DNA of 48,455 nucleotides from Phycisphaerae bacterium (GTDB taxonomy: Bacteria; Planctomycetota; Phycisphaerae; Phycisphaerales; SM1A02). Made by a program: the position numbers and the translations under genes. Shown piece by piece: positions 17,099-24,712 of the stretch (positions are counted from its first letter, which is position 1; each line of letters begins with the position of its first letter). Below the pieces are notes generated by a model, which did not search any database, was not told the DNA's origin, and worked only from the letters and a program-made list of their open reading frames with translations. The DNA is taken from positions 1 to 48,455 of the forward strand of contig JAEUIU010000030.1 of assembly GCA_016795065.1 (NCBI GenBank), written 5' to 3'.

Positions 17099-18283
17099 AT
17101 GACCACCGCCCTTCCCCTGACCGCGAACTTCAAGTCCACCGACCCGCTGGCTTTGGCGGACGTCGATCACGTTCGGCTCTACGTCGGCAACGCCAAGCAG
17201 GCGGCATTCTTCTACGCCCACGCTTTCGGCTTCACCGTCCAGCAATACCGCGATCTGACCACTGGATCGCGCGATGAGGCCTCCTACCTCCTGACGCAAG
17301 GCAACATCCGCCTGCTGCTGACGACAGGCCTCAACGCCCACCATCCCGCTTGCCACGATGTCGCCCACTACGGCGACGGCGTGAGGGACATCGCCTTCAC
17401 CGTGCAGGACGCGACCAAGGCCTGGGAGCAGGCTGTCCGCAACGGCGCCAAGCCGGCCCACGAACCGATGGAGCTGAAGGACGAGACGGGTACGGTGACG
17501 CTCGCCGCGATCAAGACCTTCGGGCGATGCGTTCACACCTTCGTCTCGCGCCGCGGCGGCTACGAGCTCGGCAAGGTCAAGACCGGCGGCACGTTCATGC
17601 CGCAATTCGCCAAGGTCAAGAACTTCGGACCCAACGACTACAACCGCCAGAATCCCTGCGGCCTCGAGTGCGTCGACCACTGCGTCGGCAACGTGGGCTT
17701 GGGCGGGATGAACCAGTGGGTGCAGTGGTACTCCGATGTCCTCGGCTTCTCGCTCTTCAAGCACTTCGACGACAAGGACATCTCGACCGAGTACTCGGCC
17801 CTCATGTCAAAGGTGATGGACTCCGGCGCCGGGCTCATCAAGATTCCCATCAACGAGCCGGCCGAAGGCAAGCGGAAGAGCCAGGTCCAGGAGTACCTCG
17901 ACTTCACCGAGAACGTGCCGGGTGTCCAGCACCTCGCGTTCCGCTGCAACGACGCCCTCGAGACGGTGGCCGAACTCCGCCGCCGCGGCGTCGACTTTCT
18001 CCGCCTGCCCGACACCTACTACGAGAAGGTCTGGCAGCGGGTCGAGGGCGAGATGCACGCCAACGTGAAGGAAGACCACGACCGGATCAAGGAGCTCGGC
18101 ATCCTGGTAGACGCCGATGACGAGGGCTACCTGCTGCAGCTCTTCACCATGCCGCTGCAGGACCGCCCGACGCTCTTCATCGAGATCATCTGCCGCCGCG
18201 GCTCGCAGAGCTTCGGCAAGGGCAACTTCCGGGCCCTCTTCGAAAGCCTCGAACTGGAGCAGGCCCGCCGCGGGAACCTGTGA
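17099..18283 (+). CDS. hpd: 4-hydroxyphenylpyruvate dioxygenase
   Basis: It converts 4-hydroxyphenylpyruvate to homogentisate in the cytoplasm with non-haem iron. The 394 residues are normal for the eukaryote-like bacterial branch. There are two vicinal-oxygen-chelate domains. The first starts with 'VDHVRLYVGNAKQAAFFY', the second with 'VDHCVGNVGLGGMNQWV'. The metal triad is His194 in 'VDHCV', His278 in 'GVQHLAFRC' and Glu362 in 'LFIEIICRRG'. The C-terminus 'SQSFGKGNFRALFESLE' is a family signature. The frame is open further upstream inside phhA; the ATG at 17099 is the natural start, 29 bases after phhA. hmgA follows after a 225-base gap filled by an inverted-repeat element. The product is also called hppD. 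Confidence 0.97.
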   Translation: MTTALPLTANFKSTDPLALADVDHVRLYVGNAKQAAFFYAHAFGFTVQQYRDLTTGSRDEASYLLTQGNIRLLLTTGLNAHHPACHDVAHYGDGVRDIAFTVQDATKAWEQAVRNGAKPAHEPMELKDETGTVTLAAIKTFGRCVHTFVSRRGGYELGKVKTGGTFMPQFAKVKNFGPNDYNRQNPCGLECVDHCVGNVGLGGMNQWVQWYSDVLGFSLFKHFDDKDISTEYSALMSKVMDSGAGLIKIPINEPAEGKRKSQVQEYLDFTENVPGVQHLAFRCNDALETVAELRRRGVDFLRLPDTYYEKVWQRVEGEMHANVKEDHDRIKELGILVDADDEGYLLQLFTMPLQDRPTLFIEIICRRGSQSFGKGNFRALFESLELEQARRGNL

Positions 18284-18290
18284 TCGGAGG

Positions 18291-18463
18291 CAGAGAACCA
18301 CAGAGGCACAGAGGGCACAGAGGCCGCACAGAGGAGTCAAAGGGATGAGGATGGAGAGTGGAGTCAGGCCGATCCCGGCACACTCGCGTGGGGAATGAGT
18401 GTGCCTCTTCTTCATGGATTCTCTGTGCTCCCTCTGTGCCCTCTGTGCCTCTGTGGTTCTCTG
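18291..18463. repeat. 173-bp element bounded by a perfect 33-bp inverted repeat
   Basis: The arms at 18291-18323 and 18431-18463 are exact reverse complements. Each is built from degenerate copies of a CACAGAGG-type unit. Between them lies a further 9-bp inverted repeat (18377-18385 with 18397-18405). The element fills most of the gap between hpd and hmgA. A transcript through it would fold into a long hairpin, so it could attenuate hmgA or protect hpd mRNA. It resembles the palindromic CAGAGGCACAGAGG repeats scattered in many environmental bacterial genomes. There is no open frame of its own. Confidence 0.85.
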
Positions 18464-18508
18464 GGAATTCGATTCGCCGCTCAACCACGCTAAGGACCTC
18501 GATCAACC

Positions 18509-19768
18509 ATGCCGTACTACATCCAACGCGGGAACATCCCCAACAAGCGACACATCCAGTTCCGTCGTCCTGACGGGGCTCTCTATAGCGAAGAGGTCTT
18601 CGGCACGGAGGGCTTCGCCGGCCCGACCAGCACGCTGTATCACATTCATCCGCCGACCCAGGTCAGTGGGTGGAAGGCGATGCACACCACCGCGCCGGAG
18701 TACGTTGAGACCGACGTCCTGCGCATGCGGCACATGCTCTCCTGGAAGATGAAGGCGAAGGGCGATCCGGTCTCGGGCCGGCGCGTCGTCCTCGGAAACT
18801 CGGACGTTGAGATGGCCCTTTGCCAGCCCGCCCATGGCATGGACTATCACTTCAAGAACGCTCAGGGCGACGAGTGCCTCTTCATCCACTTCGGGTCGGG
18901 CGTGGTCCGTACCATGTTCGGCACGCTGAAGTTCCAGCCCCGGGACTTCATCGTGATCCCGCGCGGCACCATCTACTCGATGGAGTTCAACCCGCTCGCC
19001 GACGCCGATCGCCCGGCGAACGCGACGCGCGAGGAGATGCCCTTCGGCAAGTTCATCTGCTTCGAGGCGGTGAACGGCTCGCACGTCCTGCCGCCGCCGC
19101 GCTACATCTCGAAGAAGACCTCTCAATTCCTCGAGGATGCACCGTACTGCGAGCGCGACCTGCGCGTGCCGCAGGACCCGTTGTACTACGACGAGCGCGG
19201 CAGCTTCGAGATGCGGATCAAGGCCCTGAACCGCATGCACCGCTACGACTTCGACTATCACCCGCTCGACGTCGTGGGCTGGGACGGCTGCTACTACCCG
19301 TACTGCTTCAACGCCGACGAGTTCCAGCCGATCGTGGGCATGGTCCATCTGCCTCCGCCGATCCATCAGGTCTTCGAGGCCCACAACTTCGTTATCTGCG
19401 CCTTCTGCCCGCGGCCGCTGGACTTCCATCCCAACGCGATCCCGATTCCCTACAACCACTCCAACATCGACTCCGACGAGGTCATGTACTACGTCCAGGG
19501 CGAGTACAAGGCCCGCCGCGGCATCGGTGTCGGTTCAATCTCGTTGCACCCGCTTGGCATTCCGCACGGGCCGCACCCGGGAACGATCGAGCAGTCGCTC
19601 GGCAAGACGCACACCGACGAACTCGCGGTCATGTGCGACACCTTCCGTCCGCTGATGCCGACGAAGGAAGCGGTCGAAATCGACGATCCGGAGTACCCCG
19701 AGAGCTGGAAGGACGAGCACTTCAAGCGCATGCTCGGGTACACGAACGGCGTTGCGGGGCGAGCCTGA
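18509..19768 (+). CDS. hmgA: Homogentisate 1,2-dioxygenase
   Basis: It opens the ring of homogentisate to maleylacetoacetate with non-haem iron. The 419-residue length is close to the usual 430-440. The N-terminal beta-sandwich includes 'PYYIQRGNIPNKRHIQFR' and 'GPTSTLYHIHPPT'. The cupin core has 'DFIVIPRGTIYSMEF' and 'NHSNIDSDEVMYYVQGEY'. 'SISLHPLGIPHGPHPGTIE' supplies C-terminal histidines expected in the iron site. It completes the phhA-hpd-hmgA order for phenylalanine/tyrosine degradation. Maleylacetoacetate isomerase and fumarylacetoacetase are not in the window. An AAGGA lies 12 bases before the ATG. A terminator-like hairpin follows at 19844. Confidence 0.94.
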   Translation: MPYYIQRGNIPNKRHIQFRRPDGALYSEEVFGTEGFAGPTSTLYHIHPPTQVSGWKAMHTTAPEYVETDVLRMRHMLSWKMKAKGDPVSGRRVVLGNSDVEMALCQPAHGMDYHFKNAQGDECLFIHFGSGVVRTMFGTLKFQPRDFIVIPRGTIYSMEFNPLADADRPANATREEMPFGKFICFEAVNGSHVLPPPRYISKKTSQFLEDAPYCERDLRVPQDPLYYDERGSFEMRIKALNRMHRYDFDYHPLDVVGWDGCYYPYCFNADEFQPIVGMVHLPPPIHQVFEAHNFVICAFCPRPLDFHPNAIPIPYNHSNIDSDEVMYYVQGEYKARRGIGVGSISLHPLGIPHGPHPGTIEQSLGKTHTDELAVMCDTFRPLMPTKEAVEIDDPEYPESWKDEHFKRMLGYTNGVAGRA

Positions 19769-19843
19769 TCGGTCCCGTCGCACCCTCGCCCCGTCGAGCA
19801 CACGACCCGGGGCGAGACTTCACCAGACTCCTGTAGTCCGCGA

Positions 19844-19885
19844 GCCGGGCACCCCATGGCGACATGTCGGTGCCCGGTTTGTTTC
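19844..19885 (+). terminator. Rho-independent terminator after hmgA
   Basis: GCCGGGCACC pairs with GGTGCCCGG (19869-19877) around a 15-base loop and is followed by TTTGTTTC. It ends the phhA-hpd-hmgA strand. The T-run is only on the plus-strand side, so it should not terminate the converging dehydrogenase gene. Confidence 0.7.
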
Positions 19886-19893
19886 CCGCGTCC

Positions 19894-20847
19894 CTAGCAG
19901 CGCACGACGGTCGCGGAGCGCAATGGCAGGGCGGCATCGAGGGCGACCCGGCGCTCGATGAGCGAAGTCACCTCGACCGCCCGCTTTCCTAACAGTTCGA
20001 TCGCCTCGGGCAGGGGGCCGTAGAAGGAGCCTTGCACGGAGAGTTCGCCGAGAACGATGGGGGAGAGGTCGGCGGCGGCCGCGGTCGTCCCCGCCGCGGG
20101 AGCGGCGATGGCCTTCAGGACCACGGTGCCTCGGGATCGAACCAGGGCGCTGGCGAAGGCGAGGCTTTCTGCGGTGCCGACACAATCGACGACAACATCC
20201 TGGTCGCCGCGCCGGCCGATCTCGTCGGCGTGACGATGCTTGACGCCGAGCTTCTCGGCGGCAGCAAGCGTTGCGGGCTGTCGGGCAATGACCCGGACCG
20301 CAGCGTTGAGCCTGGTCATCACCTGGGCGGTGATGAGGGCCACGATGTCGTCGCCGAGCACGGTGATGTAGGCCTTGCCGTCGACGCGGATCTGGCGCGT
20401 CGCCTCGAGCGCTTCACCGATCAGCACCGCGAAGCTGGCACGCTCATCATCGATGGCGTCAGGCAGGGCGGTGAGGTTGGCGATCGGAACCGCGAGTCGC
20501 TCGGCCAGTCCGCCGTCACGGCCCTCGACGCCGAGGATCGTCCTGTTCCGGCAATGGGCCGAGAGGCCGCCGAGGCAACGGTCGCAGGTGCCGCAGCGGA
20601 CGACCGGGTGCACGGCCACGCGCTTGCCAAGCCATGTTCGGTTCGCAGGCGTTTCCGCGCCGAGCCGTTCGACGGTTCCGATCACGCAATGCCCCAAGGC
20701 GATCGCCGGCTCGCGATGGCTGGAGCGTACATCGGTGGGTGTGATGAGAACCGACTTGACGCGCACGACACATTCGCCGTCGCGGGCGGCTGGGTCCGGG
20801 CGATCGATGAGGGCCGGTCCGCGCGATCCGCTGACGATCACCTTCAT
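19894..20847 (-). CDS. MDR-superfamily (zinc alcohol dehydrogenase-like) protein with altered catalytic site
   Basis: It is a 317-residue medium-chain dehydrogenase/reductase homologue. The structural zinc loop is intact: 'CGTCDRCLGGLSAHC' has the C-x2-C-x2-C-x7-C spacing (about residues 84-98). The catalytic zinc region is changed: where family members have a cysteine ('CGTD'), this one has 'ITPTDV', and 'GHE' is replaced by 'GHCVIG'. The cofactor loop reads 'VLGDDIVALITAQV' instead of GxGxxG. 'VVVDCVGTAESLAFA' is typical of the family. It may therefore bind a different cofactor, use a different metal set, or be inactive. Its ATG overlaps the stop of the HEAT-repeat lipoprotein gene by four bases (ATGA), so the two are co-translated. 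Confidence 0.82.
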   Translation of the reverse strand: MKVIVSGSRGPALIDRPDPAARDGECVVRVKSVLITPTDVRSSHREPAIALGHCVIGTVERLGAETPANRTWLGKRVAVHPVVRCGTCDRCLGGLSAHCRNRTILGVEGRDGGLAERLAVPIANLTALPDAIDDERASFAVLIGEALEATRQIRVDGKAYITVLGDDIVALITAQVMTRLNAAVRVIARQPATLAAAEKLGVKHRHADEIGRRGDQDVVVDCVGTAESLAFASALVRSRGTVVLKAIAAPAAGTTAAAADLSPIVLGELSVQGSFYGPLPEAIELLGKRAVEVTSLIERRVALDAALPLRSATVVRC

Positions 20848-21839
20848 CGCGGCCTGTCGCTCCCGCTGGCGGGTGGGGTCGCTGCCGAGCCACTCGGGCG
20901 ACCGCTCGGCGGGCCGGGGACGGTCGCCGCCGGAGCCTCGTCGGCCGGCTTCTCGGGCTTCTCAAAGACGGGGAGCTTGAAGTCCTCGGCAGGTTCGTTC
21001 TCGCCGGAATAGGTCCGGCGGGCGCCGATCGCCTGAGAGCCGACCGGCATGCCGGGGGATTCGAACTCCAGCGGCACCCAGAACATCAGGTAGTCGAAGA
21101 TGCCCTTGTCGCGCTGGAAGGTTGGATAGAGGAATCGCTCGTCGGTTCGGAAGGCGACGTTCGTCCCGACCGATGCGCGCCAATCAAGCCACGCCTTCTG
21201 CGACATGCCGAAGTCCTGGCCGGTCATCGTCTGAAGGGAATCAAGGGCCGCGTAGTTCACCGCAAGTTCGCGATGATCGACCGCCGCGACGAGCGCCTGG
21301 AAAACCGCATCACTCGGATACTGACCCAGTCCGATGGCCAGCTCGGTACGAATCTCCGAATCCTCGACCTGATCGATGAGCTTCTTCCACATCGCGTCAG
21401 CGACCGCCGGGTCGTGCAGTCGCTGCAGAGCCTTCGCGGACTCCAACCGAACGAGGCGGTAGGGGCTGTTGAGCTCCTTGGCGACAAGCTGGGCGTCGGA
21501 AGAGTCGCCGTGACGACCAAGGGCGCGGATCGCGAAACCCTTGACGATCGGATCGGTCGGCTCTTGGATGTAGAGTCGATAGAGCTTCTGATAGGGCTCG
21601 GCGCCGCCCCACACCGCGCTGGCCAGAAGGGCGATGCCGCGGCGCTGGTTCTCGGGGTTGCTCGTGTCGACCGCCCATGTCGCGGCTTCGGCCGGCGTCG
21701 GCGGATTGAACGCCTCGGTGAAAGAACTGATGTCGGAGCTGATCGTGTCGCAGCCGCCCAGGCCCATCAACGGCACGGCGAGCGAGGTACCCATCAGGAT
21801 GCAGGCGGGGACGCCCAGCAAACGAGAGCGTTGGGCCAC
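20844..21839 (-). CDS. HEAT-repeat lipoprotein
   Basis: It is a predicted exported lipoprotein with armadillo/HEAT-type helical repeats. From a GTG at 21839 the signal peptide is short and well formed and ends in the lipobox 'LMGLGGC' (Cys about residue 30). Repeats follow, visible as 'IVKGFAIRALGRHGDSSDAQ', 'LVRLESAKALQRLHDPAVADA' and 'EIRTELAIGLGQYPSDAVFQ'. 'AWLDWRASVGTNVAF' and a proline/alanine-rich tail close the protein. The frame extends to ATGs at 21902 and 21932, but those would put 50 or more residues before the lipobox. A GTAGACT element at 21910-21916 favours a start below it. An AGGAG lies about 16 bases before the GTG, farther than usual. HEAT repeats usually bind proteins; the partner is unknown. 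Confidence 0.8.
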   Translation of the reverse strand: MAQRSRLLGVPACILMGTSLAVPLMGLGGCDTISSDISSFTEAFNPPTPAEAATWAVDTSNPENQRRGIALLASAVWGGAEPYQKLYRLYIQEPTDPIVKGFAIRALGRHGDSSDAQLVAKELNSPYRLVRLESAKALQRLHDPAVADAMWKKLIDQVEDSEIRTELAIGLGQYPSDAVFQALVAAVDHRELAVNYAALDSLQTMTGQDFGMSQKAWLDWRASVGTNVAFRTDERFLYPTFQRDKGIFDYLMFWVPLEFESPGMPVGSQAIGARRTYSGENEPAEDFKLPVFEKPEKPADEAPAATVPGPPSGRPSGSAATPPASGSDRPR

Positions 21840-21909
21840 GGCGTCAACGGCCGAGCCTCTCCTGCAACCGAAGCAACGACCGCGCGGGTGACCATGGGCC
21901 ATGGGCCGG

Positions 21910-21916
21910 AGTCTAC
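21910..21916 (-). promoter_or_regulatory. Candidate -10 element (GTAGACTCCGG) before the HEAT lipoprotein gene
   Basis: The minus strand reads GTAGACTCCGG starting at 21916, matching the ilvE element at ten of eleven bases. A transcript would start near 21903, one base above the ATG at 21902, so a leaderless start there is an alternative to the GTG at 21839. Confidence 0.42.
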
Positions 21917-21950
21917 CCATTCGATTGTCCATCTGCCGGGTGACGGCCTG

Positions 21951-22322
21951 CTAGCTGCCCGGCGTCGTCTTCCCGCAATCGAAGCTGACCGGCACGAGGC
22001 AGAGGAACTTGAGATCGCTTCCGCGATCCGCCTGGAACTGGTGCATCACGTTCGGCTGGACGAGCAACACGTCGCCCTCGGTCAGCGGAAACCGCTCCTC
22101 CCCGTAGGTCACCGTTCCGGCCCCGCCGATCACGACCACCTCATGCTCGTAGTTGTGGCTGTGGTGCGGCGTGTGGCCTCCGGCAGCAACGCTGAACTGC
22201 CGCAGGGCGAAGTTGGGGGCGCCGTCGGAGCGACCGACCAGGATCCTCATCGAAACGCCTTGGGTTCCTTCCATCGCGAGAGGAGGCAGCGGTTGGTCGT
22301 GGAGGTTGCGCTTGACGAGCAT
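21951..22322 (-). CDS. Small cupin-domain protein
   Basis: It is a single-domain cupin of 123 residues. Motif 1 is 'GGHTPHHSHNYEHEVVVIGG', where the histidines and glutamate would hold a metal. Motif 2 follows as 'LTEGDVLLVQPNVMHQFQ' with another histidine. The end is 'FLCLVPVSFDCG'. Such small cupins range from metal-binding enzymes to sensors, so the substrate cannot be named. The frame extends upstream to 22472, but 'MLVKRNLHDQPL' at 22322 is the natural start. It is divergent from the metallo-hydrolase gene, with only 55 bases between the starts, so the two likely share a regulatory region. Confidence 0.85.
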   Translation of the reverse strand: MLVKRNLHDQPLPPLAMEGTQGVSMRILVGRSDGAPNFALRQFSVAAGGHTPHHSHNYEHEVVVIGGAGTVTYGEERFPLTEGDVLLVQPNVMHQFQADRGSDLKFLCLVPVSFDCGKTTPGS

Positions 22323-22377
22323 GACGCTACTGTATGCGAGCCCGCCGTTTCCCACGGACCGCGAGTCACCCTGCGCC

Positions 22378-23085
22378 ATGACCGACACGCCCGATCCCGC
22401 ACATGAACCAGCCGCAACCTCCCACGTGGTTCCCAAGATCAGGGGTGTGGCCTTGGGCATGTGGCAAACCAACTGTTACATCCTGTCGGTGCCGGGTGGA
22501 AGCGATCCGAAGGGATGTTGGATCGTCGATTGCGGCCAGAAGCCGCAGCCGCTTTTCGCCCTGATCGAATCGGCAGGCCTCACACCCCGGGGCATTCTCC
22601 TCACCCATTGCCATGTCGATCACATCATGGGTGTCGACGAGGCGCTGGCGAAGTACGGCCCGATGCCGATCCTCTGTCACGCCCTCGAGCGGGAGTGGAA
22701 TGGCGACCCGATGCTGAACCTCTCGGGGTTCGTCGGCGGGATGGAAGTGGGCGTAACCCTCCCGACCGCGACGGTCGCGGATGGCCAGACGCTGGACCTT
22801 TGCGGTTCGTCATGGAAAGCCATGCATGTGCCAGGGCACAGCCCGGGTTCGCTTGCCTACGTGCACCACGCTTCGCGACAGGCCCTGAGCGGCGATGTTC
22901 TCTTCGCCGGCGGGATCGGCCGGTTCGATTTCCCCGGCTGCGACGGCCTCGCCCTCAAGCGATCGCTGCAGGTGATGATGGCCCTCCCCGACGAGATGAC
23001 CATCTATCCCGGTCACGGCCCATCGACGACCATCGGTCGTGAACGACGGACAAATCCCTACGTCCTCCGGCCCGGCGGTTGGTAG
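22378..23085 (+). CDS. Metallo-beta-lactamase-fold hydrolase (glyoxalase II-like)
   Basis: It is a 235-residue MBL-fold enzyme with the binuclear metal motif 'THCHVDHIMG' (His77, His79, Asp81, His82). The later ligands are in 'HVPGHSPGSLAY', 'LSGDVLFAGGIGRFDFPG' and 'IYPGHGPSTTIGRERRTNP'. The last stretch is typical of the YcbL/glyoxalase II-like hydrolases that cleave thioesters such as S-lactoylglutathione. The true substrate is uncertain, since many planctomycetes lack glutathione. The ATG at 22378 is internal to a longer open frame that overlaps the divergent cupin gene; 'IRGVALGMWQTNCYIL' starts the fold shortly after it. nuoD follows 93 bases downstream behind its own candidate promoter. 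Confidence 0.92.
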   Translation: MTDTPDPAHEPAATSHVVPKIRGVALGMWQTNCYILSVPGGSDPKGCWIVDCGQKPQPLFALIESAGLTPRGILLTHCHVDHIMGVDEALAKYGPMPILCHALEREWNGDPMLNLSGFVGGMEVGVTLPTATVADGQTLDLCGSSWKAMHVPGHSPGSLAYVHHASRQALSGDVLFAGGIGRFDFPGCDGLALKRSLQVMMALPDEMTIYPGHGPSTTIGRERRTNPYVLRPGGW

Positions 23086-23150
23086 CCGCGAAAGCGACAG
23101 GAGCGGGTCGGGCAGGGGGGAAGGGCGGTCCGGGCAAGGCCGATTCGCGG

Positions 23151-23169
23151 CCTTCCCCGTATACTCCGA
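23151..23169 (+). promoter_or_regulatory. Candidate promoter element (CCTTCCCC-GTATACTCCGA) before nuoD
   Basis: TATACT at 23160-23165 matches the -10 consensus at five of six positions and ends 13 bases before the nuoD ATG, implying a very short 5' leader. The surrounding CCTTCCCC and CTCCGA closely match the ilvE element at 5091-5110. No -35 is evident. Confidence 0.5.
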
Positions 23170-23178
23170 TTCGCCGCC

Positions 23179-24492
23179 ATGCCCTACACGCTTCACCCGG
23201 ATCCGCTGCCCGATGCTCCCCTCGATGCTCCCTTGGGGCTCGATATCGAGAGCACCGAATACCTGAAGGATCACCTCCAAACCGGCGACCGGTGGGTGCT
23301 CAACTTCGGCCCGCAGCACCCCGCCACCCACACCACGCTTCGCATGGTCCTCGAGATCGAGGGCGAGCGGATCGTCCGCTGCACGCCGCACATCGGCTAC
23401 CTCCACTCGGGCTTTGAGAAGCTGGGGGAGCACCACGACTGGAACCAGTACGTCTGCACGATCAGCCGGATGGATTACGTCTCGCCGATCGTGAACGACA
23501 TCGCCTGGCACCTCGCGGTCGAACGGCTCTTCGGGATCGACCTGACCCCGCGATGCAAAGTCGTGCGAACGATCATGTTGGAGCTCGGCCGCATCCAGAA
23601 CCACCTCCTCTGCTGCGGCGCGGCCGCCCTGGACCTGGGAGCCTTTACCGGCTTCCTCTACGGGTTCAATGAACGCGAGCACATCTACGACATCATCGAG
23701 TACATCAGCGGCCAGCGGTTCCATCCGGACTGGACCCGCGTCGGCGGTCACTGGCGGGACATCTCTGATGACGACACCTTCCGCCGGATGGTGAAGAAGT
23801 TCATCGACGTTCGCTTGGCCAACTCGATCAAGGACCTGGAGACGCTCCTCAACCGGAACCGCATCTTCATCGATCGCGTCACCGGTGTCGGCTCGATCTC
23901 GCGCGAGGACGCCAACGCGTGGAGCCTCTCCGGGCCGATCGCCCGGGCCTCGGGCGTGAAGCGCGACCTCCGCAAGGACGAGCCCTTCCTCTGCTTTGCC
24001 GACAACTGGGACGGCGAGGGTGCCGAGGCGGTGAAGTTCCAAGTGCCCGTCTGCAGCGAAGGTGACTGCCTGGCTCGCTACCTCGTCCGCATGGAGGAGA
24101 TGAAGCAGTCGGCCAAGATCATCAACCAGCTCATTGACCGGATCCCCCAAGGTCCCATCAACAGCGACGTGAACGCCAAGGTCGTCACCCCCGAGAAGGG
24201 CGATGTCTACGGATCGATCGAGGCGACGATTCAACTCTTCGAACTCCGCATGCACAACCGCGGTCTCGATTCGCCGGTCGGCGAGTGCTACACCGCGATC
24301 GAAAGCCCCAACGGCGAACTTGGCTACTACCTCGTCTCCGATGGCGGCCGATCGGCGTTCCGGGCCCGCACCCGTCCGCCGAGCTTCGTGAACTACTCGG
24401 TCTTCTCCAAGATGATCGAAGGCCACCTGATCGCCGACATCGTCGCGGTCCTCGGGTCGCTCAACATCATCGCGGCGGAGTTGGATCGGTGA
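23179..24492 (+). CDS. nuoD: NADH-quinone oxidoreductase subunit D (49-kDa subunit)
   Basis: NuoD forms, with NuoB, the quinone-reducing end of complex I. The 437 residues include the conserved 'LNFGPQHPATHTTLRMVLE' start, 'PHIGYLHSGFEKLGEHHDWNQ' with the quinone-site His and Tyr region, 'SRMDYVSP', 'TGVGSISREDA' and the C-terminal 'DIVAVLGSLNIIAAELDR'. These are the classic 49-kDa signatures. No nuoA, B or C precedes it; the upstream gene is an unrelated hydrolase, so this is a broken-up nuo operon. nuoE follows after 220 bases that contain an inverted repeat. A short-leader promoter lies immediately upstream. Confidence 0.97.
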   Translation: MPYTLHPDPLPDAPLDAPLGLDIESTEYLKDHLQTGDRWVLNFGPQHPATHTTLRMVLEIEGERIVRCTPHIGYLHSGFEKLGEHHDWNQYVCTISRMDYVSPIVNDIAWHLAVERLFGIDLTPRCKVVRTIMLELGRIQNHLLCCGAAALDLGAFTGFLYGFNEREHIYDIIEYISGQRFHPDWTRVGGHWRDISDDDTFRRMVKKFIDVRLANSIKDLETLLNRNRIFIDRVTGVGSISREDANAWSLSGPIARASGVKRDLRKDEPFLCFADNWDGEGAEAVKFQVPVCSEGDCLARYLVRMEEMKQSAKIINQLIDRIPQGPINSDVNAKVVTPEKGDVYGSIEATIQLFELRMHNRGLDSPVGECYTAIESPNGELGYYLVSDGGRSAFRARTRPPSFVNYSVFSKMIEGHLIADIVAVLGSLNIIAAELDR

Positions 24493-24504
24493 GCAACGTC
24501 CCGC

Positions 24505-24679
24505 CGTTCACCGCAGAGGCGCGGCCTGTCGCCAGCTTGCCGAGCGGAGGACGCGGAGCCTGACGCAGAGACGCGACAAGGTTGGCAGCACCGAGTAGTA
24601 CGACTGACGCCACATCGACTTGCAGCAGGGCATCCTCTCCTTCCGGCCTCCGCGGCACCCCGCGGCTCTGCGGTGAACG
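24505..24679. repeat. Palindromic repeat element between nuoD and nuoE
   Basis: The 14-bp arms CGTTCACCGCAGAG (24505-24518) and CTCTGCGGTGAACG (24666-24679) are exact reverse complements. Inside are further GCAGAG/GCGGAG-type units ('GACGCGGAGCCTGACGCAGAG'-like spacing) and a GC-rich hairpin (CCGCGG...CCGCGG). A related half-unit, GTTCACAGCGGAG, follows nuoF. The element fills the nuoD-nuoE gap and may set transcript processing or partial termination. Confidence 0.65.
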
Positions 24680-24712
24680 AGTCCAACGAGGAGCCCCCCT
24701 CCGAACACTCCC

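Noticed and set aside
22810..24426. 538-residue minus-strand open frame opposite nuoD
   Set aside because: nuoD signatures on the plus strand are unmistakable; the other is a codon-bias shadow.
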